DNA of 64,000 nucleotides from Alphaproteobacteria bacterium (GTDB lineage Bacteria; Pseudomonadota; Alphaproteobacteria; UBA6615), in NCBI GenBank assembly GCA_011087645.1, contig JAALLF010000006.1:124001-188000 (forward strand). The letters are read 5' to 3'. Below, in pieces: positions 1-8,882 of this stretch. Made by a program: the position numbers and the translations under genes. The notes below the pieces were generated by a model. The model did not search any database and was not told the origin of the DNA. It was given only the letters and a program-made list of their open reading frames with translations. The stretch's first letter is position 1; every line of letters begins with the position of its first letter.

Positions 1-436
1 GACCGTGATGGCGCTGCGCACGCTCTACGACATCGACATCGGCATCAAGCTGGAGAACCTCAAAGGCCTCGCCGATCTGGTGCGCGACGTTTGCGGCGTC
101 GTCGTGCCGACCAACCGTCCGGTGGTCGGCGACGATCTGTTCAAGGTCGAGTCCGGCATCATCGCCACCTGGCTGCTCAACTGCGGCGAGGAACACCAGA
201 CCGAAGTGATGCCGTTCCGCCCGCGCATGGTCGGCCAGGCCGAACCGGAAACCGTCATGGGCAAGGGCTCGGGCATCGACACGGTCAAGGAATGGCTCGC
301 CCGCATCCAGGTCCAGGTCGAAGACGAGAAGAGCATGGAAGTGCTGATGGCCGTCAAGGATTGGGGCCTGGTCCACAAACGCCTGATGACCCAGGACGAA
401 TTCAACGCCCTGGCGAAAGACGTGCTCGGCCTCTAA
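1..436 (+). CDS. LeuA/HMGL-like synthase, C-terminal part (5' end outside window)
   Basis: The reading frame is open from the left edge, so only the last ~144 residues are seen. The stretch VVVPTNRPVVGDDLFKVESG resembles the end of the DRE-TIM metallolyase barrel in 2-isopropylmalate, homocitrate and citramalate synthases, where a similar NKPIVGxNAFxHESG segment follows the catalytic barrel. This family condenses an acyl-CoA with a 2-oxoacid. There is no room for a full LeuA regulatory dimer domain after it, so this looks like a short-form family member. Its substrate cannot be told from this fragment. A clear intrinsic terminator follows 25 bases after the stop, so it is the last gene of its transcript. 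Confidence 0.7.
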   Translation, partial: TVMALRTLYDIDIGIKLENLKGLADLVRDVCGVVVPTNRPVVGDDLFKVESGIIATWLLNCGEEHQTEVMPFRPRMVGQAEPETVMGKGSGIDTVKEWLARIQVQVEDEKSMEVLMAVKDWGLVHKRLMTQDEFNALAKDVLGL

Positions 437-460
437 GCCAGCGTTACTCGCAACAAAAAC

Positions 461-497
461 AAACCCGGCCCTGCCTTAACGGCGCGGCCGGGTTTTT
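461..497 (+). terminator. Rho-independent terminator of the LeuA-like gene
   Basis: A perfect 10-base stem (AAACCCGGCC at 461-470 with GGCCGGGTTT at 486-495) encloses a 15-base loop and runs into a T tract at 493-497. It sits 25 bases after the stop codon of the upstream gene. Confidence 0.9.
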
Positions 498-888
498 GTT
501 CAATAACCCAAGAAGGATGTGCGGAATAAACCGTCGCCACAACGGTTGCACCCCGAAGGCGGACGTAATTCGTCTTACGTGTTTAGGACCGCTTTTGACC
601 TGTTTCAGCCGTCCGCGCCTACCGATAGACACATATCGCTACGCATCATAAACTTTGGTCTCTCTGGAGGGGTAGAAGTCAGTTTATGACCGAACAGCCG
701 CAAATGAGGCTTGCTGACAATTTGGTAGGCTGAGCAATAGCTCGGCTGTGTAACCATACGGTTTCGATTTGACGCCTTATAGAGCAATTCTCAGTGGAGA
801 ATCACGGCATTCTCGACACTGCGAAATTTGCCTATCTGGATAACACCCTGGGGGCGGGTCCAAGTGACCGGGAAAGTCAATGACTATG
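498..888. other. Intergenic region without recognised gene
   Basis: These ~390 bases lie between the terminator and the ribosome binding site of the symporter gene. Short open frames occur here on both strands, but none has a convincing start site or protein-like composition. The region must contain the symporter promoter; a TTGACG at 769-774 could be a -35 element, but I find no matching -10, so I do not call it. Confidence 0.5.
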
Positions 889-899
889 AGGAGGCTGTC

Positions 900-2279
900 A
901 TGGAAGTGCTGAGTAACATAGTTAGCGAGATAAATAGCGTGGTGTGGGGCCCGTTGATGCTCATCTTGATCCTGGGTACTGGCTTGTACCTGCAGATCGG
1001 GTTGCGCTTTATGCCCATTGTCAAATTGATCCAAGGCTTCAAGCTGTTGTGGCAAGGCCGAGAGAAGGGCGGCGACGGCGAAATCAGCCCGTTCAATGCG
1101 CTGATGACATCATTATCGGCGACGATCGGTACCGGCAATATCGCCGGTGTCGCGACCGCTGTGTTCCTCGGCGGTCCGGGTGCATTGTTCTGGATGTGGA
1201 TGACTGCCTTGGTCGGCATGGCGACCAAATATGCCGAAGCGGTTTGCGCCGTGCGGTATCGCGAAGTCGACGAGCTGGGCAACCATGTTGGCGGCCCGAT
1301 GTATTACATCAAGAATGGCCTGCACAGCCGGTGGTTTTGGCTTGCGCCGACATTCGCCATTTTTGGCGCCATCGCTGGATTTGGCATCGGCAACACCGTG
1401 CAGGCGAACTCCGTCGCCAGTGTCGTCAACGATACATTTGGCGTCGATCCGCTGGTCACCGGCATCGTCATGTTGGCGCTAACCGCAGCCGTAATCCTGG
1501 GCGGCATTCAGCGCATTGGAGCCGTTGCCGGTAAGTTGGTGCCGTTCATGGCGACGGCCTACATATTGTGCGGCGCGATTGTGCTGATCATCAATATTAC
1601 TGAGATCCCAGCGGCGATCGCGTTGGTCGTTCAACACGCGTTCACGCCGGCAGCGGCCGAAGGCGGTTTTGCCGGCGCGGCGGTCTGGGCTGCGATCCGC
1701 TTTGGCGTGGCGCGCGGCGTGTTCTCAAACGAAGCTGGTCTGGGTTCAGCGCCTATCGCGCATGCGGCGGCGGCGACCAAAGGTCCGGTGAACCAAGGCC
1801 TGATCGCCATGTTGGGGACCTTTATTGACACCCTGATCGTTTGCTCGATCACCGGTTTGGCGATCATCACCAGCGGTGCTTGGCTTGGCGGAAAAACCGG
1901 CGCGGCTCTCACCTCTGCGGCGTTTGAAGCATCATTGCCTGGGGTCGGCGGAATTATGGTTGCCGTTGTTCTGGCGGTTTTTGCATTCACAACGATCCTG
2001 GGTTGGAGCTTCTACAGCGAGAAATGCGTGACGTTTTTCTTCGGTGTCAAAGCGATCCTGCCGTTTAGGATATTGTGGTGCTTAGCTGTGCCCATTGGCG
2101 CGACTGCCGACCTCGGCTTCATCTGGCTATTGGCCGATACGCTGAACGCCTTGATGGCCTTGCCGAACTTGATCGCGTTGGCGTTGCTGAGCCCGATTGT
2201 ATTCCAGCTCACCAAAGACTTTTTCGCGAACGGGATGCAGGAAACACCCATTCCAGAGGAGAGTAGTGACGGGTCATAG
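900..2279 (+). CDS. Alanine/sodium symporter (AGCS family)
   Basis: This 459-residue inner-membrane protein belongs to the amino acid carrier AGCS family, which imports alanine or glycine with Na+. Visible family marks are GTGNIAG at residues 77-83, GGPMYYI at 131-137 and the later SNEAGLGSAPIAHAA segment, with about ten hydrophobic helices throughout. I chose the ATG at 900 because AGGAGG lies at 889-894, five bases upstream; a longer in-frame start at 828 has no such site. A universal stress protein gene follows 85 bases downstream, and a stem-loop lies between them, so they probably share a transcript. The exact amino acid carried cannot be decided from sequence. Confidence 0.92.
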   Translation: MEVLSNIVSEINSVVWGPLMLILILGTGLYLQIGLRFMPIVKLIQGFKLLWQGREKGGDGEISPFNALMTSLSATIGTGNIAGVATAVFLGGPGALFWMWMTALVGMATKYAEAVCAVRYREVDELGNHVGGPMYYIKNGLHSRWFWLAPTFAIFGAIAGFGIGNTVQANSVASVVNDTFGVDPLVTGIVMLALTAAVILGGIQRIGAVAGKLVPFMATAYILCGAIVLIINITEIPAAIALVVQHAFTPAAAEGGFAGAAVWAAIRFGVARGVFSNEAGLGSAPIAHAAAATKGPVNQGLIAMLGTFIDTLIVCSITGLAIITSGAWLGGKTGAALTSAAFEASLPGVGGIMVAVVLAVFAFTTILGWSFYSEKCVTFFFGVKAILPFRILWCLAVPIGATADLGFIWLLADTLNALMALPNLIALALLSPIVFQLTKDFFANGMQETPIPEESSDGS

Positions 2280-2311
2280 CCCGCCGTTCCAATCCGAAGA
2301 ATTTGATGTGC

Positions 2312-2337
2312 GCCCCTCCTGGCTTGCTGGGAGGGGC
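2312..2337 (+). repeat. Intercistronic stem-loop
   Basis: An 8-bp perfect stem (GCCCCTCC at 2312-2319, GGAGGGGC at 2330-2337) with a 10-base loop lies between the symporter and the stress protein genes. No T tract follows, so it is more likely an RNA-stability or partial attenuation element than a full terminator. Confidence 0.5.
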
Positions 2338-2364
2338 CGATCCTCCAAGCGGAAGGAGTAGGAA

Positions 2365-2775
2365 ATGTATAAGAAGATATTGCTGCCGATTGACCACACG
2401 GACCCCAACTCGTGGGAGAAAGCACTTCCGTTGGCGCGCGAAGAGGCGGCGCATCATGGAGCTGAGTTGTCGGTGGTGACTGTTATTCCGGAGATACTCA
2501 AATTGCCGAACTTGCCGGATAATTACGGTGACGGTGCCGCGGATTTTGTGAAGAACGAAGTTGCCAAACTCGTACAAGAATCAGGAGATGCGCTACCGGT
2601 CTCGGTGCATCAAGGCAGCGTCTATCGCGAAATACTCAAAGAGGCCCACGCTCAGGATGTAGACCTGATAATTATGGCCTCCGCCAAGGGTGATTTTCCC
2701 GATTATGTTCTTGGGCCAAACGTTGCCCGTGTCGTGCGCCACGCCAATTGCTCGGTTCACGTCGTCAGGATTTGA
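2365..2775 (+). CDS. Universal stress protein (UspA family)
   Basis: This 136-residue cytoplasmic protein has the single-domain Usp fold. It begins with the typical strand MYKKILLPID and ends with LGPNVARVVRHANCSVHVVR, which corresponds to the ATP-binding tail (usually G-x2-G-x9-G-S/T) of the family. Here the second glycine region reads ASAKGDFPDYVLGPN, so the nucleotide-binding loop is not canonical. AAGGAG lies just upstream of the ATG. Usp proteins are often encoded beside membrane transporters, and its close position behind the AGCS symporter fits that pattern. Any regulatory effect on the transporter is only an inference. Confidence 0.88.
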   Translation: MYKKILLPIDHTDPNSWEKALPLAREEAAHHGAELSVVTVIPEILKLPNLPDNYGDGAADFVKNEVAKLVQESGDALPVSVHQGSVYREILKEAHAQDVDLIIMASAKGDFPDYVLGPNVARVVRHANCSVHVVRI

Positions 2776-2799
2776 ATTTGGCTGATAGGACTGCGTGGT

Positions 2800-2833
2800 C
2801 GCCGGGCGCAAGTTTGCGCGGCGTGGCTTTTTT
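2800..2833 (+). terminator. Probable intrinsic terminator after the stress protein gene
   Basis: CGCC..GCGCAA pairs with TTGCGCGGCG (2800-2823, two-base bulge). A run of six T residues follows at 2828-2833. It lies 25-60 bases after the Usp stop codon and before the convergent nitrile hydratase operon. Confidence 0.7.
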
Positions 2834-2874
2834 AAACAAACAGCGACTCACGAACTACCCCAAAGTTTCGGCGC

Positions 2875-3249
2875 TTATTTCAAACTCACCGGCCCGCCAT
2901 GCGGCGTGCTCTCGTAGGCGGTCTTCCATGCCTGCTTTCGCGCCGCAACATCGCCGGGGTCGGCCATTTGCTTTGCCGCGCTGAGGCGTTCGAGCGCGGT
3001 GAGCCAGTGGCGGTAATAGTCGCGGCCGTCGTCGGATGGGTTTTGCGCGTCCGCCTCTTTCAAAACCGCGGCCAGCGTGTCGGCCCATTCGCGCCAGGTG
3101 AAGTGGCCGGCCTCGTAGAGTTGTAGCGTGAGCGCGAAGGCCTGGGCCTCCCAGGGTTCGGCGAAGGGTGGCGCGTCCGGGTCTTCCGGGAAAGCCCCAT
3201 CGGCAGGTCGGTCAGGCGGGCTCAAGATAGCTATCCCACATATCCACAT
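2875..3249 (-). CDS. Nitrile hydratase accessory (activator) protein
   Basis: The core FAEPWEAQAFALTLQLYEAG, followed by FTWREWADTLAAVL and DYYRHWLTALERL, matches the small accessory proteins (P14K type) encoded after nitrile hydratase subunits. These load metal into, or swap with, the alpha subunit so that the apoenzyme becomes active. The gene overlaps the end of the beta subunit gene. The ATG at 3249 gives 124 residues; a TTG at 3225 would give 116 and start nearer the conserved core, so the start is uncertain. It is the third gene of the alpha-beta-accessory operon. The known beta-subunit-like fold of these activators is family knowledge, not visible here. Confidence 0.82.
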   Translation of the reverse strand: MWICGIAILSPPDRPADGAFPEDPDAPPFAEPWEAQAFALTLQLYEAGHFTWREWADTLAAVLKEADAQNPSDDGRDYYRHWLTALERLSAAKQMADPGDVAARKQAWKTAYESTPHGGPVSLK

Positions 3250-3877
3250 AGACCTTGTCGGCCGGATGGGGCGCGTCGTCGCCCCACAATTCAGCAGCGG
3301 TAAAGCATACGCTATAGACCGGCTGCGGATGTTCGCCGTCCAGCTTGGCGTTGGTGTCAGGCAGCACGAAATCGCCGTGGATCCGGTCGACCACCCCCTG
3401 GTGTCCACGCACATAGCGCGGCAGACGGGTATGGCCTCGCGGATTCATATTTCGGGCCTGCACCGCATCACCAAGACTGAACCGCGCGGTGATTTCGCTC
3501 TCCTCGCGCCGGGTGGAGCCACCCCGTCGCATGGCCGGCGGTACTTTGTCAGCAGTCAACGCCGGCGTGCGTTTCTCGCCATCACGATCGACCCGCCCGC
3601 TGACCGATTCCTCGGCCGTCGCCAAGCCGGCGTCAGCGGCCAGCGCGATCAGCGCATCGAGCCAGATTTCGAAATAAGTGATGCTCAGATAGCGCGGTCC
3701 GGGCACGCTTTCGCGGAACAGCCGCCCCCGGTCGATGTTCCACTTGCCCCAGGCCCCCATGGCCAGGAATAGCGCCAGCACGCGGCCCTCCCACGCATGG
3801 TGAAAGGGCTCGTAGTCGGCCTCGGGCACGACCGGTCCCATGCCGTGCATGCCGCCCATATCGTGGGCGCTGTTCAT
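3212..3877 (-). CDS. nthB: Nitrile hydratase subunit beta
   Basis: This 221-residue protein matches nitrile hydratase beta chains. It starts [16 protein letters not shown], the usual N-terminal wrap-around segment, and contains the helix with [20 protein letters not shown]. The C-terminal SH3-like half includes [21 protein letters not shown] and [14 protein letters not shown], typical of the part that packs on the alpha active site. With alpha it hydrates nitriles to amides in the cytoplasm. Its ATG overlaps the alpha stop by four bases (ATGA), indicating translational coupling. Confidence 0.93.
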   Translation of the reverse strand: MNSAHDMGGMHGMGPVVPEADYEPFHHAWEGRVLALFLAMGAWGKWNIDRGRLFRESVPGPRYLSITYFEIWLDALIALAADAGLATAEESVSGRVDRDGEKRTPALTADKVPPAMRRGGSTRREESEITARFSLGDAVQARNMNPRGHTRLPRYVRGHQGVVDRIHGDFVLPDTNAKLDGEHPQPVYSVCFTAAELWGDDAPHPADKVYVDMWDSYLEPA

Positions 3878-4515
3878 GTTTGGCTCGATTCTTGGGGCGC
3901 GCCCGGATCACGCGCCAGACCGGTGCCGATCATGGAATCGCGGGTGATCAGGTCGGCAAGCTGCTCGGCGCTCCAGCCGTCGGAGCCCACCGGGCGCATC
4001 GGCACCACGAGATAGCGCAGCTCGGCGGTCGAATCCCACACCCGCACTTCTGTATCGTCAGGAAGCTCCAGGCCGAACTCCGCCAGCACCGCGCGCGGTT
4101 CAATGACGGCGCGCGAGCGGTACGGCGCCGATTTATACCAGACCGGCGGCAGGCCGAGCACCGGCCAGGGATAGCAAGAGCACAGGGTGCAAACGACCAT
4201 GTTGTGTACTTGCGCGGTATTCTCCAGCGCCACCATGTCCTCGCCCTGACGCCCAGCATACCCCATATCGGTAATCGCCGCCGACGCATCGTCGAACAGC
4301 CAAGCCCTATAGTCGGGATCGCTCCAGGCGCGGGCGACCACCCGAGCACCGTTCCGCGGGCCAACTTCGTTTTGGTAATAGTCGACGAAGACATCGAGCG
4401 CGCCGGGGTCGACCAGACCCTTTTCGACCAGCACGGTCTCCAACGCCTGCACCCGCAAGGCCGGATCCGACGGGATCGCATGGCTATGATGGTCGTGATC
4501 GTGATCTTTGCTCAT
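3874..4515 (-). CDS. nthA: Nitrile hydratase subunit alpha, cobalt type
   Basis: This is the catalytic chain (213 residues). The metal site C109-T-L-C-S-C114 carries threonine in the second position, which in this family marks the non-corrin cobalt enzymes; iron enzymes have CSLCSC. The two later cysteines are normally oxidised to sulfinic and sulfenic acids. The N-terminus is unusually rich in histidine (DHDHDHHSH at residues 4-12). I chose the ATG at 4515, where similarity begins, over an in-frame codon at 4551. No amidase or dedicated cobalt transporter lies in the window. Confidence 0.95.
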   Translation of the reverse strand: MSKDHDHDHHSHAIPSDPALRVQALETVLVEKGLVDPGALDVFVDYYQNEVGPRNGARVVARAWSDPDYRAWLFDDASAAITDMGYAGRQGEDMVALENTAQVHNMVVCTLCSCYPWPVLGLPPVWYKSAPYRSRAVIEPRAVLAEFGLELPDDTEVRVWDSTAELRYLVVPMRPVGSDGWSAEQLADLITRDSMIGTGLARDPGAPQESSQT

Positions 4516-4619
4516 GGGCGCGAGTTTAGAGCAACGACGAGCAAGCCGCAAAATCGATGGTCTGGATGAAACCAGCTCACATGTGGAAGGATGGCTCCAC
4601 TCACGCTAGGAGATCGAAC

Positions 4620-5402
4620 ATGCCCCAGGATCATGCCACGAATCCCGCCTTTCCGCCCGGCGCGGCGCTTGTTGTCGGCGGCAGTGGCGGCTTGGGGGAT
4701 GCCATTTGCCGAGCCCTCGCCGACCAGGGCAGCGATGTCGCCGTGACATACAACGGGAACCAGGCGGCCGCCGACGACGTGGCACAGGCAGTGAGAAAGG
4801 TCGGCCCGCGCGGCGCGGCTTTTCAAATGCCGTTGGACGATACCAACGCGGTGGTCTCGATCGTCGATAATATTGCTGAAGAGTTCGGCGCGATTCACAC
4901 GCTGGTCTTCACGGTCGGACCCGATATCGGCCAGCCCTTCGTCAGCGAAGTGACGCCAGAGAAATGGCGCGAGGTGATGGTGGTCGAGCCGGTAGGCTAT
5001 TTCAACGCGGTGCGCGCCGCCCTGCCCCATTTGCGCGCCAGCCGCGGTTCGGTGGTCGCCGTCACCTCGGCGGCGACAATGCGCTATGCGCCACGCGATA
5101 TCTTGTCGGCCGGTCCGAAGGCGTCAGTCAACATGCTGACCTCGGCAATCGCGCGCGAAGAAGGCCGCAACGGGGTGCGCGCCAACATCGTCGCGCCGGG
5201 ATTTATTTCCGCCGGGCTGGGCCAACATCTGCTCGACACCGTGGTGTCTGAGCGCGAGCGCGCAGCGATCGAACGCGCCGCGGCGCTGCGCCGCATCGGC
5301 ACCGCGGAAGAAGTCGCGGAAGTGGTGGCCTTCCTGGCATCATCGAAAGCCTCCCTCGTCACCGGACAGACCATCGCCGCCGATGGCGGTTACACCGCCT
5401 GA
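4620..5402 (+). CDS. SDR-family oxidoreductase lacking the catalytic tyrosine
   Basis: This 260-residue Rossmann-fold protein has the dinucleotide motif VVGGSGGLG (residues 18-26) and the C-terminal ADGGYTA typical of classical short-chain dehydrogenases. The catalytic serine is at S150, but the place of the active-site tyrosine (13 residues later) is S163 in the stretch SAGPK, while K167 is kept. The usual NNAG turn also reads FTVGP. It may therefore be a binding or regulatory protein, or use an altered mechanism. AGGAG at 4608-4612 supports the ATG at 4620. It is divergent from the nitrile hydratase operon. Confidence 0.82.
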   Translation: MPQDHATNPAFPPGAALVVGGSGGLGDAICRALADQGSDVAVTYNGNQAAADDVAQAVRKVGPRGAAFQMPLDDTNAVVSIVDNIAEEFGAIHTLVFTVGPDIGQPFVSEVTPEKWREVMVVEPVGYFNAVRAALPHLRASRGSVVAVTSAATMRYAPRDILSAGPKASVNMLTSAIAREEGRNGVRANIVAPGFISAGLGQHLLDTVVSERERAAIERAAALRRIGTAEEVAEVVAFLASSKASLVTGQTIAADGGYTA

Positions 5403-5478
5403 ATACAGCGGTTGTAATGTACGTCCAGCGGTCCAACATCATGGCCAAGGGGGCTGTAATAGATCGGTGCCTGAAGCC

Positions 5479-6084
5479 ATGACCATTCTTCACTCGACGC
5501 TCCGCCGGCTCGCCTGGCCAGTGATTGCCGCGGCGACCCTCTCCGCCTGCGACGCTTCGACGATAATCTCGAAAGTCGACCACTCTCATAACTACTCGCC
5601 GATATCGCTCGGCCGCTTTCACGGCGGCGACAATGCGATGCGGGTGGTTGGTTTCGGCAGCCCGTTCGGCGATCCGCCGGCGCAGGTTGCCGCCGCCGTG
5701 GTCGCCGGTATGCAAGGCCATAACGGTGGGCCGCGGGTCACCTTCTCCACCGTGCCGGCGCCGCCGCCCCGCCCGCGCTGGCGCGTCGTCATGGCGATCA
5801 ACCCGACCGAAATCAACGACACGATCAAACTTTGCAAGCTGTCCGAAGCGCCAGCGGACGCCCCCTTAACAGCGCCCTCGGTAGGCGGCAAGGTGCGCAT
5901 CCTCGCTGCCTTCTGCCAGGGCGACTATGCGGCGAGCCAGGCCACTGGCCGCGCCACCAATGTCAGCGGTCTGGATAGCCCCAATTTCGATAGTTTGCTG
6001 GCCCAGCTGACCCGCACCTTGTTCCCCAGCCGCAATCCCAACGACGACCGCCGCCGGCGCTGCCGCATTCTGCCATGTCCCTAA
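5479..6084 (+). CDS. Hypothetical lipoprotein
   Basis: I do not recognise this family. From the ATG at 5479 the 201-residue product has a short basic N-terminus (LRRLA), a hydrophobic stretch and a lipobox LSAC near residue 23, so it should be lipid-anchored in the periplasm. The middle contains a proline-rich segment (APPPRPRWR) and two further cysteines, and the tail is very arginine rich. A start at 5383 would place 32 extra residues before the signal and overlap the SDR gene, so I rejected it. Its end overlaps the convergent EamA gene by four bases. Confidence 0.65.
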   Translation: MTILHSTLRRLAWPVIAAATLSACDASTIISKVDHSHNYSPISLGRFHGGDNAMRVVGFGSPFGDPPAQVAAAVVAGMQGHNGGPRVTFSTVPAPPPRPRWRVVMAINPTEINDTIKLCKLSEAPADAPLTAPSVGGKVRILAAFCQGDYAASQATGRATNVSGLDSPNFDSLLAQLTRTLFPSRNPNDDRRRRCRILPCP

Positions 6085-6959
6085 TTGCGGGCTATTTTTT
6101 CGCGGTGCAGCACATAAACGCCGCTGGCGACGATGATCGCCGTGCCGATAAAGGTGAAGCTGTCGGGAAAGTCGCCGAAAACAAAAAAGCCCAGCGCGGC
6201 AGCCCAGATAATCTCGGTGTAGGCAAAGGGCGCCACCAATGATGTCTCGCTGCGCTCATAGGCCTTGATGATGGCGTAATGGCCCAGCCCGCCGAGAAAA
6301 CCGATGGCCACCAACATCAACCATTGCTCGATTGTTGGCGTCTGCCAATCGAAGGGAACGATAATCGTCATCGTCACCGCGCCGACAATTGCGGTGTAGA
6401 ATAACATATTCAGAGGGTCGGAGCGGTGGCTCAGATGGCGCGTGATGATTTGGTAAATGGCATAGAAAATGGCGACGGCGACCGGTAACAGCGCCGCCAC
6501 CTGAAACGTTCCCGCCCCCGGCCGGATGATTACCAGCACGCCAATGAATCCAACGATCACAGCGATCCATCGGCGCGGCCCCACGGTCTCGCCCAACAAA
6601 ATCGCGGACAAAGCGACAATTAAGAGCGGCCCGGCAAAAGTGATCGAAATCGCGTCGGCCAACGGCATAAATCCCAGGGCGATGAACATCATCGCGGTTG
6701 CCAATAATACCAATACCGAGCGGGCGATCTGCAGCAGTTTGGCGTCGCTTTGCAGCAAAGTTGGAATACGCCGGGGGAACATCACCAGAATCAGCGCGAA
6801 GTGGAAGAAATAGCGCCCCCAGACAATGCTGGTGACGGGCAACTCGCCGCGCAACTCCTTGGTGAAGGTATTCATGGTGGCGAAGCACAGCACCGCGAAG
6901 CACATCATCAAGATGCCGCGCAGGGGTGCATCCGTGGGGCGGGCTGCCTCCGTCGCCAT
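6081..6959 (-). CDS. EamA-family (DMT) transporter
   Basis: This is a 292-residue membrane protein with ten predicted helices in two EamA repeats. Typical features are FATMNTFTKELRG near the N-terminus, LADAISITFAGPLLIVALSAILLGE closing the first repeat, and VAPFAYTEIIWAAALGFFVFGDFP in the second. Members are mostly metabolite or amino acid exporters, but no substrate can be assigned. It is followed upstream by a second EamA gene in the same orientation, ~100 bases apart. This is one of four such genes in 13 kb. Confidence 0.88.
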   Translation of the reverse strand: MATEAARPTDAPLRGILMMCFAVLCFATMNTFTKELRGELPVTSIVWGRYFFHFALILVMFPRRIPTLLQSDAKLLQIARSVLVLLATAMMFIALGFMPLADAISITFAGPLLIVALSAILLGETVGPRRWIAVIVGFIGVLVIIRPGAGTFQVAALLPVAVAIFYAIYQIITRHLSHRSDPLNMLFYTAIVGAVTMTIIVPFDWQTPTIEQWLMLVAIGFLGGLGHYAIIKAYERSETSLVAPFAYTEIIWAAALGFFVFGDFPDSFTFIGTAIIVASGVYVLHREKIARN

Positions 6960-7060
6960 TATGGGGTGATCCTTGCCGGCCGAGTGGTGGCGGCAAAGTC
7001 GTATATGCGCGCCGGATTGTCCACCGGCCCCTGTCGGCGCTGCGTCATGCGCTCACCCGC

Positions 7061-8023
7061 TCACCCCGGCGGTTGGGCGGCCAGACGGTGGCGGCGCGCG
7101 GTCATCAGATAGATACCGGTGAAAATCAATACCACGCCGGCCACATGGTAGAGCGCGATGGCTTCGCCCAGCACCAGAATTGCCAGCCCGGCAATGAAGA
7201 TCGTGCGCACATAGAAAAACATGCTCGAGATATACGCGCCCACCGCCAAGGTGCCGATGGTCATGAAGCCGATGGCGACGATCGAAACGGCGATCGATAT
7301 CCACAAAATCATCGCCACGCTGTCGACGGTGTAGGGAAAGGGCTCCACATGGAATATTTCCCACACATACAGTGGCGCGGCGAATAGCGTGCCGAACCAC
7401 AATACCGCGCAGAGACGCGCGAAGGGTGAGATTTCCACCGGGGTAATACGCAACAGCACAATATAGGCCGAATAGCCGAGGACGCCGGCGAACACCAATA
7501 GATCGCCGATCTGGAATTCCAGCCCCATCAAGATGGCGATATCGCCACGCGCGACCACCACCAGCACGCCGGCGGCGGCGATCGCCAAGCCAACCCCCTG
7601 ACGGGTGTTGATTTGATCGCGAAAGAACAGCCAGCCCATGACCGCCATCACCGCGGTCTGGGAAGTCAGGACCACGCCACTGTTCATCGCCGTGGTCAGG
7701 CTAACGCCGAGATAGATCGCCGAGCCGCCCAACACCGCCACGCAAAAGCCGAGAACCGATAGGACCTTCCAATGCCGCCAGATGATGGCGCGTTTGACAT
7801 ACAGCTCGCGGCCATAGATCGGCGTGAGCAAGATTGCCGGCCCCATGACGCGCCAAAACCCCAGCCCCAACGGCGGAACGTCGCGCCCCTGCGCCAGCCG
7901 GCCAACAATGACATCGGTCGCCAGGAAGAACACACCCAGGGTCATCAGCAAATAGGGCCACCATATTTGCCGCGTAACACGTACGCGCAGCGACGCGCTT
8001 TCGTTTTGTTCGTCGGTTGTCAT
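7061..8023 (-). CDS. EamA-family (DMT) transporter
   Basis: A ten-helix drug/metabolite transporter of 320 residues from the ATG at 8023. The first repeat includes LATDVIVGRLAQGRDVPPLG and AMNSGVVLTSQTAVMAVMGW; the second ends with SMFFYVRTIFIAGLAILVLGE, the usual pre-final helix pattern. It is only distantly similar to its neighbour at 6081-6959, so the two are not a recent tandem duplicate. An in-frame TTG at 8062 preceded by TAAGGG is an alternative start adding 13 residues. Substrate unknown. Confidence 0.85.
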   Translation of the reverse strand: MTTDEQNESASLRVRVTRQIWWPYLLMTLGVFFLATDVIVGRLAQGRDVPPLGLGFWRVMGPAILLTPIYGRELYVKRAIIWRHWKVLSVLGFCVAVLGGSAIYLGVSLTTAMNSGVVLTSQTAVMAVMGWLFFRDQINTRQGVGLAIAAAGVLVVVARGDIAILMGLEFQIGDLLVFAGVLGYSAYIVLLRITPVEISPFARLCAVLWFGTLFAAPLYVWEIFHVEPFPYTVDSVAMILWISIAVSIVAIGFMTIGTLAVGAYISSMFFYVRTIFIAGLAILVLGEAIALYHVAGVVLIFTGIYLMTARRHRLAAQPPG

Positions 8024-8119
8024 AGATTGTTCAATAGACCAGCAGACCTTCGCGAACGCCAACGCCCTTACATCAACGGCGCCCTGCGGCGTTCGTATCG
8101 TGCAGTATAGGAGACCATC

Positions 8120-8461
8120 ATGGACAAAGACTACGCCGCTATCTCCGACGCCCAGGACGCCCGTGCCACGGAATTATTTCGCGGTCACCCGGACGCCATG
8201 CGCGCCCACCGGGCCATCATGCAAGCCGCCCAAGAACCGAAGGCGCTCGACGCCAAGACGACCGAGCTGATGGCGTTGGCCATCGCGATCGCCCAACGCT
8301 GCGAAGGCTGCGTGGTCTATCACGCCAAACAGTCGTTCAAGAAAGGCGCCACCCGTGACGAAGTTCTCGACACGATCGCGGTGGCGATTGAGATGGGTGG
8401 CGGCCCGGCGACGGTCTATGGGGCCAACGCCTTGGAGGCGTTCGACCAGTTCGCCGGCTAG
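8120..8461 (+). CDS. Carboxymuconolactone decarboxylase / AhpD-like protein
   Basis: This single-domain protein of 113 residues has the AhpD redox signature RCEGCVVYHAK, that is C-x-x-C-x-x-x-H, inside the usual CMD helix pair. Family members act as alkylhydroperoxidases or thiol reductases when this motif is complete, as here. The flanking segments ELMALAIAIAQ and EVLDTIAVAIEMGGGPATVYG are typical of the family. It serves as a useful standard-cysteine comparison for the larger two-domain AhpD-like gene at 47044, where the second cysteine codon is TGA. Confidence 0.9.
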   Translation: MDKDYAAISDAQDARATELFRGHPDAMRAHRAIMQAAQEPKALDAKTTELMALAIAIAQRCEGCVVYHAKQSFKKGATRDEVLDTIAVAIEMGGGPATVYGANALEAFDQFAG

Positions 8462-8468
8462 CCGGTAA

Positions 8469-8882
8469 TCAAGCGGCGGCGACCTCAGCTTCGGCGGTCG
8501 CCAGATGCGCGCGAACTTTCTGCGCAACCTCGCCGGCCGGCGGCCGCATCTCGCCGTCATAACCGCCGGCGGTGAACAGATCCAACGCGACGACCAGGGA
8601 GATCTCGAAAAACTGCGCGACGGCCAACCATTCCGAGCGATTTTCGAAGGCCGGGCGGCACTCTTTCAAAGTACCATCGCCCTCGAGGGTCAGACCCTGC
8701 GCTTGAAACCAGGGATCGAATGTAACGGCCAGACCGATGGCGCAACCGCGCCGATCACCGTACCAGCGTGTGAAGGTCAACATGCCCGGCGGCACGTTCT
8801 CAAGATAGCTCGCCAAACGAGCCAGACGTTCGCTGCCAGAAGCGCGAAATTGGGGAATATCGGCGCGGCGCAATTGTTTCAT
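8469..8882 (-). CDS. Hypothetical protein
   Basis: I do not recognise this 137-residue protein. It has no signal peptide or membrane helix, contains several tryptophans and aromatic clusters (FTRWYGDRRGCAIGLAVTFD, then WLAVAQFFEISL) and ends in an alanine- and glutamate-rich helix. It converges on the AhpD-like gene with only seven bases between stops. Codon use looks like that of the neighbours, so it is likely a real gene. Confidence 0.6.
   Translation of the reverse strand: MKQLRRADIPQFRASGSERLARLASYLENVPPGMLTFTRWYGDRRGCAIGLAVTFDPWFQAQGLTLEGDGTLKECRPAFENRSEWLAVAQFFEISLVVALDLFTAGGYDGEMRPPAGEVAQKVRAHLATAEAEVAAA

Noticed and set aside
769..797. Promoter with TTGACG at 769 before the symporter gene
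   Set aside because: No acceptable -10 hexamer is found 16-18 bases downstream.
8023..8062. Longer EamA start at TTG 8062
   Set aside because: The extra 13 residues are not hydrophobic or conserved-looking; the ATG at 8023 fits the usual N-terminus, though TAAGGG upstream of the TTG keeps this open.
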